From assembly GCA_018398585.1 (NCBI GenBank), contig JAGTTD010000008.1, positions 23,025,172 through 23,089,171 of the forward strand: DNA of 64,000 bases, read 5' to 3'. The notes below the pieces were generated by a model. That model worked only from the letters and a program-made list of their open reading frames with translations. It did no database searches and was not told the DNA's origin. This DNA is from Simmondsia chinensis. Lineage: Eukaryota > Streptophyta > Magnoliopsida > Caryophyllales > Simmondsiaceae. This document shows positions 22,690 to 34,526 of the stretch, one piece after another (the stretch's first letter is position 1; each line of letters starts with the position of its first letter). The translations under genes were made by a program, and so were the position numbers.

Positions 22690-24300
22690 AAAGAACTTCT
22701 TCTTTTGTTGATATGTCATGTCCTTGGGCAGTTGTGCATCCAAATAGTTAAGAATGTCAATGTACCATGGATAATTAGGATTTTTGCTTACCATGATAAG
22801 ACTTTCATCTAGGAATTTTTCATTGATGGAGGGACTTCCATCCTCTCCTTCAAGGCCATAACATTCTCTGTTTGTTTTATTGTCTCGGATTTGTAAATTG
22901 AATTCCTAAAGCAACATAATCCATCTTATCAGTCTTGGTTTTGTGTCCACTTTTGAAAAGAGGTATTTAAAAGCAAAGTGATCATTGTAAACAATTACCT
23001 TGGAATTTAGCAAGTAGGAACGAAATTCATTAAATTCAAAAAACAGCAGCTAGTAATTCCTTTCTGATGGTGGCATGGTTATCCTGTGCACCCGTTATAA
23101 TCTTACTAGCATAGTAAATTACATGAAAATTTTTGTTAATTCTTTGCCCTAGCACTACCCCTACTATATAGTGACTAGCATCACACATAAGTTCAAAGTG
23201 CAAGGTCCGATCGAGTGCGACGATTATTGGTTCTGACATTAGTTTTTCCTTCAAAGTTTCAAAAGCATGCATACAGTCACTATCAAAGTTGAAAGGGACA
23301 TCCTTCAACAATAAATTGAAGAGAGGCTTGGTGATCTTAGAAAAGTCCTTAATAAATCTTCTATAGAAACATGCACGACCCAAGAAATGTCGAATGTGCT
23401 TAACATTAGTAGAGTCACTTCAGTTTTTGCTCTATCAACCTCAATTGCTTTTTCGAAATCATATGCCCTAACACATTCCCTTTCTATACCATGAAATGAA
23501 ATATCTCCCAATTCAAAACAAGATTATTGACAGTGCATCTTTGTAAAATCATAGAGATTAGCGATCAAATGAGGCACCAAAGCCAGAAAAATTATCCACA
23601 AATACCTCTACGAAATTTTCCACCATGTCATTAAAGATTGCCGTCATACACCGCTGAAATGTTGCAGCAGCATTGCATAATCTAAAAGGCATTCTTCAAT
23701 AAGCAAAGGTACCATATGGACAAGTAAAGGTGGTCTTTTCCTGATTTTTCAGTGCTATGGCAATTTGGTTGTATCTTAACTAACCATCAAGGAAACAATA
23801 ATACAATGGCCACCAAGTTTTTCTAACATTTAATCAACGAATGGTAAGGGAAAACGGTCTTTTCAGGTGGCATCATTAAGGTTTTTGTAATCTATACATA
23901 CCCTCACTCTGTGACAGTCGTAGTAGGGATGCGCTCATTGTTCTCATTTTCTACAAAGGTTATTCCCCCTTTCTTTTGAACTACTTGCACTAGACTTAAC
24001 CACTAACTATCAGATATTGGATAAATGATCCCGGCATCTACTAACTTGAAAACTTCTTTCCTTACCACCCCCTTCATAGCAGGGTTTAATCGACGTTGTG
24101 GTTTCACGATAGGCTTGAAGCTACCTTCCACGAGAATCTTATGCATGCATAAGGAAGGGCTGATTCCCTTAATGTTTGAAAGGGTCCATCCAATGGCTGA
24201 TTTATGCTCCCTTAGAACTGTACACAACCTTTCCTGTTTGACATTACTCAAAAAAGCATTAATAATAACAAGATAAGTGCTAGAATTACCAAGATAAGCA
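22690..24300 (-). pseudogene. Element C reverse transcriptase and RNase H, broken
   Basis: Minus-strand reading: 24251-24003 gives the start of reverse transcriptase (REHKSAIGWTLSNIKGISPS, MHKILVEGS, KEVFKLVDAGIIYPISDS). The palm region (about 23950-23550) is only traceable through scattered fragments because of stops. 23383-23036 gives the thumb and RNase H (GRACFYRRFIKDFSKITKPL, ELMCDASHYIVGVVLGQ, YYASKIITGAQ). The connection to integrase (22950-22690) has GSPSINEKFLDE and KDMTYQQKKKFFANLKHYF, a stretch also in D. Catalytic Asp-Asp cannot be confirmed. Confidence 0.85.
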
Positions 24301-24309
24301 TACTTGGAT

Positions 24310-25000
24310 GAGACGGCAATGGCTTGAGCTCGAGATTTGGAGGCTCATCTTCCCCTATTCTTTACTGGTTTTGAATCGCTTGTATATCTTCCAGGCATTG
24401 GGCACATTCCCTTATCAATTCATTCTCGGTGTTTGTTAGACATGCTTGATTTGGTAACTCAGGGGATGTGTTCATGAACTTCTTGAGTACCAAACTGTCT
24501 ATAATATGAACCTCAAAACTAGAGTCCATGTCAGTGGGGAATTTCATAGCACTAAAAAAATTGAAGGTTACCATTTCATCTTGGACTCTTAAAATAAGTT
24601 TTCCTTGTTGCACATCTATTAGGTTCCTTCCTGTAGGAAGGAAGGGTCATCCAAGAATAAGAGGTATCTCTCGATCCTCTTCCATGTTAGGTACTATGAC
24701 ATCGGTAGGGAAGATGAATTTTTCAACCTTCATTAAGATGTCTTCAACCACACCCCTTGATTACTTGATCGATCAGTTCACAAGTTAGAGAGATACTGTA
24801 GTTGATTTCACCTGTCCTAAGCCAAGCTTCCTGGACACATAGAGAGGCATTAAATTAAAGCTTGCACTTAAATCATATAAAACTTTATCAAAGCTAATGG
24901 TACCAATGGTGTAAGGTATAGTGAAACTCCCTGGATCTTTTAGCTTTGGGAGGTAACTTCTTTTGGAGTATGGAACTGCATTCTTCAGTTAATGCCACTG
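24310..25000 (-). pseudogene. Element C protease region, broken
   Basis: 24613-24362 on the minus strand reads GKLILRVQDEMVTFNFFSAMKFPTD..., and further upstream (24950-24650) pieces of the aspartic protease fold (KVEKFIFPTDVIVPNMEED) are visible. D carries the same segment at 12640-12913, and D's copy is where C itself inserted. Confidence 0.75.
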
Positions 25001-25009
25001 TTGTGAATT

Positions 25010-26564
25010 CTCCCTACTTTCTTTTGTTAGATAAGATTTCTTTTATAAATTTTACATATTTGGCCATCTGCTTTAACATATAAGCAATAGGGACATTAAT
25101 ATGTAATTTTTTGAAAACTTCCAAAAATTTAGCAAATTGTTCGTCTGCTTTTGTCTTTTTCAAATGTTGAGGGAACGGGACCTTCGGTTTGTAGGGTTGA
25201 GGTTCAGCCCTTTTTGGTTCATATTTGTTTTGGATTTTTGTCCGTTCCCTATTTTCAGTTTCTTGGTTCGTGTTTATGGATAGGTCGATTAGGGGTTGTT
25301 TGTTTTCTGCGGCCTTCTCCGTTCCCTAACTTCTTAATTCAATTGCTTAGACGTGCTCTCATGGGTTAGTAACTCTGTTACTAGGCAAGGGACCTTGAGA
25401 CCTTTCAAATAGTTGGTTTGAAATTTGTCCAATTTGGGTCTCAAGGTTTCTAATTGAAACTTCTTGATTTCAGATAGAAGCTTCTTGATTTTGAAGGTTC
25501 TTTTGTGTTTGTTGCATGAAACTTTTGGTTTCTTGCATAAACTTAATGAACATATCTACGAGATCAATTTTCTTTTCTGGTTGTGCGTGAATGAGCTGTT
25601 TTTGAGTCCCTAGATTGCTCTATAAAAAAATTGGGTGGTTTCTCCACCCAAAATTGTAAATGTTGGAGTAGCGATTGTGTTGTGATTTTTGAAAATTTGA
25701 AACAAAATTGGCTTGCTCGTGATTTGAAGAGGCTGTGGAAAATGGGTTTCCTGTCTAACTTTCTATGCTTGCATGATTGCCTTCACAAATCTCGCATGTC
25801 AACGTATGAGATTGTATGGCATTAAAACTTATATTACCCAACTATTTCTTAATCAGTAAAATTTGAGGGAATAATGTGGTATACTTCGTGAATACATGCA
25901 TGTTTCCTTTGCATTGTTCGATTAGCTGCTCTCACATAGTTGTTTCTAGCTATTACCTCTAGCAACTCGTATGCTTCATCTAGTGTCTTGTTGTTTAAGG
26001 CTCCTCTAGCAGCCGCCTCCACCATTGTTTGGGTATTAGGTGCCAAACCATTGTAAAAAGTTTGGACTTGCATCCAAACTAGTAAACCATGGTGTGGGCA
26101 CCTTCTTAAAAGCTCTTTACATCATTCCCATGCATCATACAATGAATCCATGTCATATTGTGTAAAAGAGGTAATGTCATTCCGCAATTTGGCTGATTTT
26201 GCTAGTGGAAAATATTTAGCAAGAAATTTTTGTCCCAAATCATCCCATGTGGTGATGGAACCTGGTGGCATATGACATTAACCGTGCCTTGGCCTTGTCC
26301 CTTAGTGACAACGGGAATTGTCTTAAGCAAATTGCATCATCATTGATGCCATTGTGCTTAAATGTTAGTGATATGTAGATTCGAGCCCTCCCCAAGTAGA
26401 CCGCCAAACTAAACAGTCTGTTGAATCATTTGTATTATCGCGGGTTTTATTTCAAAATTGTTCGCTTGTATGGGTGGGCGTCAGATGCTGGAAGTGCACC
26501 CACCAATAGTTGGGACAACATAATCCTTTCAAGCTCTTTCATTATCATTATTTTCATCAGCCAT
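25010..26564 (-). pseudogene. Element C gag, broken
   Basis: The likely start is the minus-strand ATG at 26564 (MADENNDNES, then a stop and KDYVVPTIGGCTSS), matching the D start at 10934. The conserved capsid segment lies around 26390-26080, with 26073-25849 reading MQVQTFYNGLAPNTQTMVEA, then DEAYELLEVIARNNY. The tail spans 25800-25130 with several shifts (glutamine-rich, YQRSQ-like pieces). D has lost the NGLAPNTQ block to frameshift, so the two copies decayed independently. Confidence 0.85.
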
Positions 26565-26747
26565 TATTTCGAATCGTTTGGTTTTCTTGCTTTGTTGAAG
26601 TGTTCTTTCAATTTCAGGATCCAAAGGGATTATCTCACTTTCATTTTGATTTTGTATACAAACACAAACTTAAAAGTCAAAATAAAGATAATAATAATGA
26701 GAAAGAACCAAAATACTATAATATAATACAAAGCTTAACCTTTTTTT

Positions 26748-26749
<2 letters not shown>

Positions 26750-26779
<30 letters not shown>
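26750..26779 (-). repeat. Poly-G tract (30 bases) in the C leader
   Basis: Reads as C on the element's coding strand, at the position where D has 26 C. Preceded on plus by nine T. Confidence 0.95.
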
Positions 26780-26780
<1 letters not shown>

Positions 26781-27134
26781 GGTTTATAATACTAATGTTT
26801 AAAAAAACATAAAAATAATAATCCTAAGTTTCAACATTTTAAGAAAGTGAACTTATAAGTAAAAGAAAGATGAAAATAAAGAGAAAATACAAGAACAACA
26901 ACAAAAAATAATACAAACTTAACAAAACTTAACAAAAACACAATTTTAGGGGGGTGGGGAGGGGGTGCTATATGAATTTTTCAAGTAAAAAGGACTTTAC
27001 AAATAAAATCAAGTGAATAAATGAAAGAAAATAAATTTCTTCTTCAGTTTTACACAAAATTTACAAGTTTTAACAAAACAACTTCAAATTAGTACTAAAA
27101 CAAATTCATATCGATATCACTCAAATAAGAACAA

Positions 27135-27155
27135 TCCCTGACAATGGTGCCAAAA
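27135..27155 (-). other. Primer binding site of C (tRNA-Asp type)
   Basis: Minus strand: tttggcaccattgtcaggga, three to four mismatches from the Athila consensus site. It sits right inside the 5' LTR end at 27159. Confidence 0.78.
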
Positions 27156-27158
27156 ACT

Positions 27159-28465
27159 TGATGTGCTTAGCATTTGCTTAGCAAGTGCAGTAAGTTGTAT
27201 CAAATAATATAGAACATTTACTAATTTTTATGCAAGGTTTATTGATTTTTGAAGGTTTTAATGAGTTAATAAGATCCAAGGCATCCGATTTTACCTAGTT
27301 GCATCAATACTCCTTTCCATTCTCGGTATTCAAGTTGTTATTACAGGTTGACAGTTGAAAACCCTAATTTACTAAACATTCTCTGCTGAGAAAAATTTAG
27401 AATTTTCTTTTACATATTAATTCATCGACCTTTTGCATGAATTTAAATAAGAAAAGAGTTTTGAAGATCCATAGTTTTCATTAAAACCACATAAATCGCG
27501 TTAATCTATCTCTAATATTCCCTCAATCTGTGGTGTTTATCATTGTAGCATTAATCATGAATCTTCCCTTAGACTTATTATGAATCATTGTAGGCTCTAA
27601 ATGTTGATCAAGCATTCAAAACTCATGAAGAACAATGATAAACACTCAAACAACTCAATCAACAAACTTTGAATGTGTTGAAATAGAAATGAGTGTATAT
27701 TACAACTTAGGCTACATCGTAGCCTTGGAAAAACAAAATTTGTTCATGGTGTACATAATATAAAGCAAAATAAAGACAAAATCCATGAACGTTAAAAAAG
27801 AAAAGGATCGAAAGAACTTAAAAATACAAAATTACAAGCCAAACTTTCTTCCATCACTTCTTTCCTCTTCCTACAGTTTTCCAAATCTTTCTACTACTTT
27901 GTATTGATTTTTTTTCAAAATGAATTGATGCCTAAATACCTTCTAAATACTCTTATTTATATTGTTTGAGGTTGCAAATTCAAAAAATAAAAAATTACAT
28001 CAAGTTTACTCTCATTTGTTCTTCTTGCCGCCCACCTTCAGCTCTTGCCACAACTTGTTATTTTTTTCAATTTTTTCTTCATTACACAGGCCAAAGTAAG
28101 TGTTTCTTGCAGGTTGAACATGTTCATGAATTGATTAAGTTGATCTTGCTTTTGATATGCTCAAATTGCTGCCCATTCTTGCAAGTTGTAGGGACTTGTA
28201 CATGAACTTGGTTAATTCTTGCGAAACCATGTAGAATTGATGTGTTTTGCCCTTTTTTTACTTTTCTTTGATATATCTTGCATTCACTTGTTGATTTTGA
28301 GGATAAAACCTAGCAAGATTTAGCATAAAAAGAGTGTTTTTCCATGGAATTACAATAGCAGCAAAAAAGAGCAAAAGCGAATAAAAGCGATAAAAATTTG
28401 ATGTAAAATGGTTAGAAACTGAACCTAAATGATATGAATAATTATATACCAAATTTGGCTTATTG
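27159..28465 (-). repeat. Element C 5' LTR
   Basis: Uninterrupted 1307-bp copy; on plus it begins tgatgtgcttagca and ends ggcttattg, where the partner at 19744 has ggcttatca, so the terminal dinucleotide is mutated. It is directly followed by GTTAC (28466-28470), the right target duplication. It provides the empty-site sequence for the insertion of B (gttgatcaagcattc at 27603). Confidence 0.88.
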
Positions 28466-28470
28466 GTTAC

Positions 28471-31395
28471 CACTTGAAGACTGTTTAACAAAGTCAGGTA
28501 CCTTGGACACTGAGAATGAATTGATAAGGGAATGTGCCCAATACTTGAAAAATTGCGAACCATTGAATTTGCACCATGAAGCAAGAGTGGAGGATATACA
28601 AGAGATTGAAGCTCATCAGAAACTAAGGGAAAATGAGCCTTCAAACCTCGAGCTCAAGTCATTGACATCTCATCTCAAGAATGCTTATCTTGGCAATTGT
28701 AACACTTATTCTATTATTATTAATGCTTCTTTGAGTAATATCGAATAGGAAAGGTTGCTTAGAGTTCTAAGGGAGCATAAGTTAGCCATCAGATGGACCC
28801 TTTTAGACATTAAAGGAATTAGCCCTTATACATTCATAAGATTCTCATGTAAGATAGGTTCAAGCCTACCGTGCAACCACAACGTTGATTAAACCCGACT
28901 ATGAAGTGGGTAAGTGCATTACAAGTAGTTCCAAAGAAAGGGGGGATAACGGTAGTAGAAAATGAGAACAATGAGCTCATCCCTACTAGGACTGTCACGA
29001 GGTGGAGGGTATGTATAGATTACATAAAACTTAATGATGCTACACGAAAAGACCATTTTCCCTTACCATTCATTGATTAGATGTTAGAAAAACTTGCTGG
29101 CCATTCGTATTTTTTCTTCATTGATGGTTATTCAGGATACAGCCAAATTGCCATAGCACCAGAAGATTAGGAAAAGACTACTTTTACTTGTCCATATGGT
29201 ATCTTTTCCAATTGGAGAATGGCTTTTGGATTATGCAATGATCCTACCACATTTCAGCGGTGTATGATGGCAATCTTTGGTGACATGGTGGAGAATTTCA
29301 TAGAATTATTTGTTGATTGTTTATCTATCCTCTCTATGGTCTTACATTGATGCACAGACCCTAATCTTGTTTTGAATTGTGAGAAATGTCATTTCATGGT
29401 ACAAGAAGGGATTGTACTAGGGCATAAGATTTTGAATAAGGGAATTGAGGTTGATAGAGCAAAAACTAAAGTGATAGAGTGATTACCGCCCCCTACTAAT
29501 GTTGAGAGCATTCGAAGTTTCTTAGGTCATGCATGTTTCTATAGAAGGTTTATTAAAGACTTCTCTAAGATCCCTAAGCCTCTTTGCAATTTATTGATGA
29601 TGGATGTCCCTTTTAACTTTGATAGTGACAGTATGCATGCTTTTGAAACTTTGAAGGAAAGACTAGTATCAACACCAATAATCGTTGCACTCGATTAGAC
29701 CTTGCACTTTGAAATTATGTGTGATACTAATAACTATGCAGTAGGAGCCGTGCTAGGGCAAAGAAGGAACAAAAAATTTTATGTAATTTACTATGCTAGT
29801 AAGACTTTAACGGACACACAGGTTAACTATGCTGCCACCGAGAAAGAATTACTACTTGTTTTTGCATTTGACAAATTTCATTCCTACTTGCTAAATTCTA
29901 ATGTAATTGTTTACACTGTTCACTCTATTCTTAAATACCTCCTTACGAAATACGGCACAAAACTGAGACTGATAAGATAGATTTTGTTACGTCAGGAATT
30001 CGATTTAGAAATCCAAGACAAAAAAGAAATAGAGAATGTTGTGGCGGATCATTTATCATGCCTTAAACGAAAGGACGAAAGTCCCTCTATCAATGATAAA
30101 TTCTCGTATGAAATTCTTACGATGGTAATCAAAAATCCTAATTATCCATTGTACGCTGACATTGTTAACTATTTGGTTGCACATGAATTGCCCAAGGACA
30201 TGACATATCAACAAAAGAAGAAGTTCTTTGCTGATTTAAAGCACTATTTTTAAGAACCATTCTTATATAGGCATTGTGTAGACCAAATCATTAGGAAGTG
30301 TGTATTTGATGAAGAAATGGAAGACATTTTGCTTCATTGCCACTCCTTGGAAATTGGTGGTCATTATGGTGGAACAAGGATTGTAGCTAAAGTTTTACAA
30401 TCAATATTTTATCGGCCTACACATTTTAATGATGCTTTCAAATTCGCTAGTAAATGTGATCGATGTTAAAGAATGGGAAATATTTCAAGAAGATATGAAA
30501 TGCACCAAAACAACATTTTAGTTGTTCAATTATTTGACGTTTGGGGGAGTGATTTCATGAGTCATTTTCTTTCATCATATTCTAATAGATTTATTTTTGT
30601 TCCTATAGATTATGTATCAAAGTGGGTTGAAGCAGCTGGTTTTCCGACCAATGATGCAAGAGCTGCAATGAACTTTGTAAGAAAGAACATCTTTTCTCGA
30701 TTCGGAACTCCTAGAACAATTATAAGTGATGGCGAGAAACACTTTCATGACCGCCAACTTAAAGCTTTATTGAGTATGTACGGATTCACACACCATGTGG
30801 GTGTTTCATACCATCCTCAAACAAGCGGTCAAGTGGAATTTTCAAATGGAGAATTGAAACTATTCTTGAAAAAAACGTTAGTGCTTCTAGAAACGATTGG
30901 TCAAAAAGTTAGATGACGCACTGTGAGCATATAGAAAAGCATTCAAAACACCAATTGGAATGTATCCATATTGACAGGTTTATGGCAAGGGGTGTCACTT
31001 ATCAGTAGAATCGGAACATAAAGCATACTGAGCCATAAAAACCTTGATTTTCAAATTAGAAGCTGCAAGAGAGAACAGGTTATTGCAAATCAATGAAATA
31101 GGAGAATTCAGGAATGAAGCCTATGAAAATGCTCGAATTTACATTGATCAAACCAAAAGATGGCATGACAAGCACATTCTGAATAGGGAATTCGTAGTTA
31201 AACAAAAAGTTTTACTTTTTAACTCCAAACTATGACTTTTCCTAGGGGAATTACGCTCCTGAAGGTCAAGGCCCTTTTATTGTAACTCGTGTCTTTCCAT
31301 ATAGCATAGTCGAAATTTCAAGATGAGAAGAAGGGCACATTCAAAGTAATTGGTCAAAGGTTGAAACCATGTATTAATGTAGAGCTCGAGCCATA
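28471..31395 (+). pseudogene. Element D pol: protease end, reverse transcriptase, RNase H, integrase
   Basis: Continues the reading cut at 12913. 28500-28745 is the protease-to-RT linker (ENELIRECAQYLKN). Reverse transcriptase spans about 28750-29400 (RVCIDYIKLNDATRKDHFPL, MAFGLCNDPTTFQRCM); the catalytic block reads ELFVDCLSI, with Cys in place of the second Asp. RNase H at 29702-29980 is open (EIMCDTNNYAVGAVLGQ, YAATEKELLLV, VHSILKYLL). Integrase: HCHSLEIGGHYGG and KCDRC keep the zinc ligands, but a stop follows at 30468. The core at 30473-30916 keeps all three acidic positions (VWGSDFM, IISDGEKHF, SGQVEFSN). The C-terminal part runs to about 31395. There are many stops elsewhere. Confidence 0.88.
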
Positions 31396-33021
31396 AAAGT
31401 CCTCCATTCATCTCAACAAAGTCGAATGATCCACCCAAAAAGTTGAGCTAATGACTTTAACTTAAGCGTTTCTTGGGAGGCAATCCATGTTTTCCTTTCC
31501 TTACTTCTTTTTCTTTTAATTTCCTTTAATTCTTATTATTTTCTAATATTTTGTACATTTTGTTCAACAATTTTTTTTTTTTAAACAAGTTTGGGGGTAA
31601 CCTGATTAAAATATTCACCATCAAAAAGCTATCTAAAAACCTAGGAAGTACCTCTCATCACCTGCTTTGTTCCTTGTATTTCTTTTAACATTGAGGACAA
31701 TGTCAACTTTAAGTTTGGGCATGGGAGAGACATTTTGTCACATTTCTTTAAAATTTTGAACAAAATTTTTCAAAAAGTTTTCTCGTCTAGTCCTATTTTA
31801 TCTTTTAGAGTTGGCTTTAATTCCTCCATGAGTTCGGAGCCTTTGTATGGGGATGTAGATAGTGTTAGCCAACAAAATGATTTTCTATTTTCTATAGTTT
31901 AAATCATTAGTCGTTTTAAATTTTATTGCACATCTTGAACCAATTTAAAATCATAAAAATATTTTGAGATCTTATCATCATGCTTTTTAGAATTTTTCTA
32001 CTCGTTTTTCTTTGTTTACTTTAATTGGATTTGAATGACTTTAGAATCAATTTTTTTGTGTTCTAATTGCAAAACACGGTCTTTTCTAAAGGCACTATCT
32101 TGATAGAACCATGATATTTGAGTTCACTAGTTAGCACGGCTATTTTCTCTTTCTTTCCAATTATAAGATGTTTAAATTTAAATGGATTGCATTAAGATTA
32201 TCATTTGCATAATAGACTTTGAAAAGTTAAGCCTAAGTCTAAAGAAAAATATGAAAAAAAAGGGTGAGAGAGAAAATGAGGGGAGCATCTCTAGCACCGC
32301 TATCCCATATAAACATTTCAGGATATGTGCTGCCGAACATGAGGGCGTCTCAGTGGTGGCGTCTCTTACCCTTGCGGTCATTGCCCAGGAGTAAGGAGCT
32401 CGATTCTCACTAAAGATAGACTCATGCAGTCATAATGAGGGCGTCTTAGTGGTGGCGTCTCTTACCCATGTGGTCATCGCCAAGGGGTTAGGTGTTTGAT
32501 TGTCACTGAAGATACAATCATGTGATCATATTGAGGGTGTCTCAGTGGTGGTGTCTCTTACCCATGCGGTCATCGCCTAAGGGTCAGGAGTTTGATTCTT
32601 GCTGAAGATATACACATGGACCGGGGTTGATTGGGGCAGATTAGTCCCTCAGAAATATATAAAAAAAAAAAAGAAAGGAGAAAATTTTGTGAATATTTTA
32701 GTCTTGGGCATACCTGAAAAGTCTTATTATGAGTGGCAAGATTTTGGTTACCTATTCAGTTTGAATGTCTTGAGATTAAAAAAAATGCAAAAACTTTATT
32801 AGCTTGGTGAACTTTTGAATTCATTAACCTAGGTGATTGATAGGTCTTTTCTTAGAAAGATTGTTTTACCTTTAAAACCTTAAACATTGAGCCTCAGTCA
32901 TTTATTTCTAATAGAAGTAGTCTTGCTTTAAATTGTGACAAATTCCTAAAAAGCATGAGACCCTGCACTTTTATGTTTATCCTTGCTCGTGGATGAGTAA
33001 GATTTAAGTTTGGAAGTATTT
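31396..33021 (+). other. Element D 3' non-coding region
   Basis: No envelope-like gene is recognised. Landmarks: gcgtttcttgggaggcaa after pol, the 96-bp tandem repeats at 32341, and the purine-rich aagatttaagtttggaag (33000-33017) before the LTR. Short ORFs here read through repeats and are not believed. Confidence 0.65.
32341..32650 (+). repeat. 96-bp tandem repeats with tRNA-like box (element D copy)
   Basis: Three units starting at 32341, 32437 and 32533, each opening gagggcgtct and containing ggcgtctcttaccc and then ggagtttgattct or a close variant. The last motif resembles an RNA polymerase III B box; a convincing A box and cloverleaf are not seen. The homologous array in C is at 20110-20425. 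Confidence 0.85.
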
Positions 33022-33977
33022 TGATAAGTCTAATTTAGTATATAATTATTCATATCATTTAGGTTCATTGTCAAACCATTTTACATCAAATTTTTATCGC
33101 TTTTGCTCCTATTGTTATTTTTTGCAAAAACACTCATTTTATGCTAATTCTTGCTCGTCAAAATCAACATGTGAATTCAAGATACATCAAACAAAAGGAA
33201 AAAAATGCGTAAAGCACAACATAAACACACGGTTCAGCAGTATTAAACAAAAGCTTGCATAACTTGTTGCAAATTGCAAATTTGGGCGGCAAAAGTAGCA
33301 AATCAAGAGCAATGATTTCTTAAAAAATTCATTAACATGATCAACTTGATGTGAAGACTGAAATTTGGGTGGTGGAAGGAAGAAAAACCGAACAAAATTA
33401 GTAAATTGATTTAAGTTGCAAGTGTGGGCGGCAAGGTGGTGCAATGAGAGTGAAGTTGATGCAATTTTTTTAATTTTATAAATTTGAAACCTCAAACACT
33501 ATAAATATGAGCTCTTGGGAGATCTTGAATCATCATTCATTCAGCAAAAATCAATTCCAAAGTTGAAAAACAGTGAGAAAACGTGAGAGAAGAAGAAGAA
33601 GTGAAGGAAGGACAGTTTGGTTTGTAATTTCATATTTTCAAGTTCTATTCTATCCTTTTCTTCTTTAAAATCATGGATTTTGTCGTAGTTATAATTTATG
33701 TTATGTCTCTCATGAACTAATTTTGTTTTTCCAAAGCTCTAATGTAGCCTAAGTTGTAATATATACTCTTTTCTAATTCAATGTATTCAAAGTTTGTTTA
33801 TTACATTGTCAGAGTGCTTATCATTGTTCTTTGTGAGTTTTGATTGCTATTCATAATGAGTTCGAGAGGAGATTTATGATGATTGCTACAATGGTAAACA
33901 CCACAAATTGTACGAATGCTAGAGATAGATTAACGCAATTTGTGTGGTCTAAGTGAAAACCATGGATCTTCAAAAGC
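33022..33977 (+). repeat. Element D 3' LTR, 3'-truncated
   Basis: Begins TGATAAGTCTAATTTAG and follows the 5' LTR at 8629 up to ggatcttcaaaagctctt (about 33977), equivalent to about 9608 in the 5' LTR. The last 400 bp are missing. Sequence then switches to the SIRE-like LTR of E, so the D-E right junction is a deletion and not a clean target duplication. Confidence 0.82.
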
Positions 33978-34406
33978 TCTTGTTCTCTTGTGCTTTAAAA
34001 TTTTAATTTTAGTTTCTCACTACTTTTTATTGTTGATCATGAGCTTAGTTCTCATATCCTTAGCTTTGGCTAAGCTTGTATCAATTTACTCTTGAAATTA
34101 CAAAAGGGTGGGTTGTAAAGATTGGGTCTTGAGACTACTAACAAAAAGACCGGCTGTAAAGGTTGGATCCTAAGCCTAGTTTTAAAAAGGATCATCAACC
34201 TTAGTTAAAGGCTCAAGTGGCGAAGAGTAGTCACTTGAGGAGTGAACTACCTTCCGTGTTGGAAGTGAACCACTATAAAAATCCTTGTGCATTGTTTTTC
34301 TCCTTGTCTTTATTTTTAACATTTCATATTCATTATTTAGCTTTCAATTTATTTTTTGGTTCTTAAAGTTTAAATTTTGACTTTATCTCGAAAGAACTAA
34401 ATTTAT

Positions 34407-34451
<45 letters not shown>

Positions 34452-34470
34452 AGGTTGATCTCTTGGCCTT
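33978..34470 (+). repeat. SIRE-like element E: 5' LTR, right part
   Basis: Contains gaaccactataaaaatcct (34268), a TATA-bearing block typical of SIRE LTRs, and ends before a methionine-tRNA priming site. A 44-base C run (34408-34451) lies just inside the LTR end. Two related blocks (gggttgtaaagattggg at about 34110 and ggctgtaaaggttgga at about 34152) form a short imperfect repeat. Confidence 0.68.
34408..34451 (+). repeat. Poly-C tract of 44 bases
   Basis: The longest homopolymer in the window, uninterrupted. It sits about 25 bases before the priming site of element E. Confidence 0.97.
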
Positions 34471-34474
34471 TAAT

Positions 34475-34486
34475 TGGTATCAAAGC
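34475..34486 (+). other. Primer binding site of E (initiator-Met tRNA type)
   Basis: tggtatcaaagc differs by one base from TGGTATCAGAGC; SIRE elements use this site. Confidence 0.8.
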
Positions 34487-34526
34487 TTGTACTCTTATTA
34501 TTTTTTTCCAACAATCTTAGAGTGAT

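Larger units (their letters stand above)
12919..28465 (-). mobile_element. Athila-like Ty3/gypsy element C, inserted in D, host of B
   Basis: Complete in layout on the minus strand: 5' LTR 28465-27159, priming site about 27155-27135, leader with 30-base homopolymer, gag, protease, reverse transcriptase/RNase H, integrase, a non-coding 3' stretch with tandem repeats, polypurine tract and 3' LTR 19744-12919. Removing element B and its duplicated target leaves about 10.2 kb, normal for Athila. Flanking GTTAC copies show a clean insertion into D in opposite orientation. Every reading frame is interrupted several times, so it is not autonomous now. No envelope-like ORF is seen. Confidence 0.88.

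Noticed and set aside
26421..26812. Two overlapping plus ORFs of about 100 codons, one ending in poly-Gly
   Set aside because: Antisense of the start of C gag and read-through of the G run.
32341..32650. Possible tRNA genes
   Set aside because: B-box-like motif only; no A box at proper distance, no acceptor stem or anticodon loop that folds.
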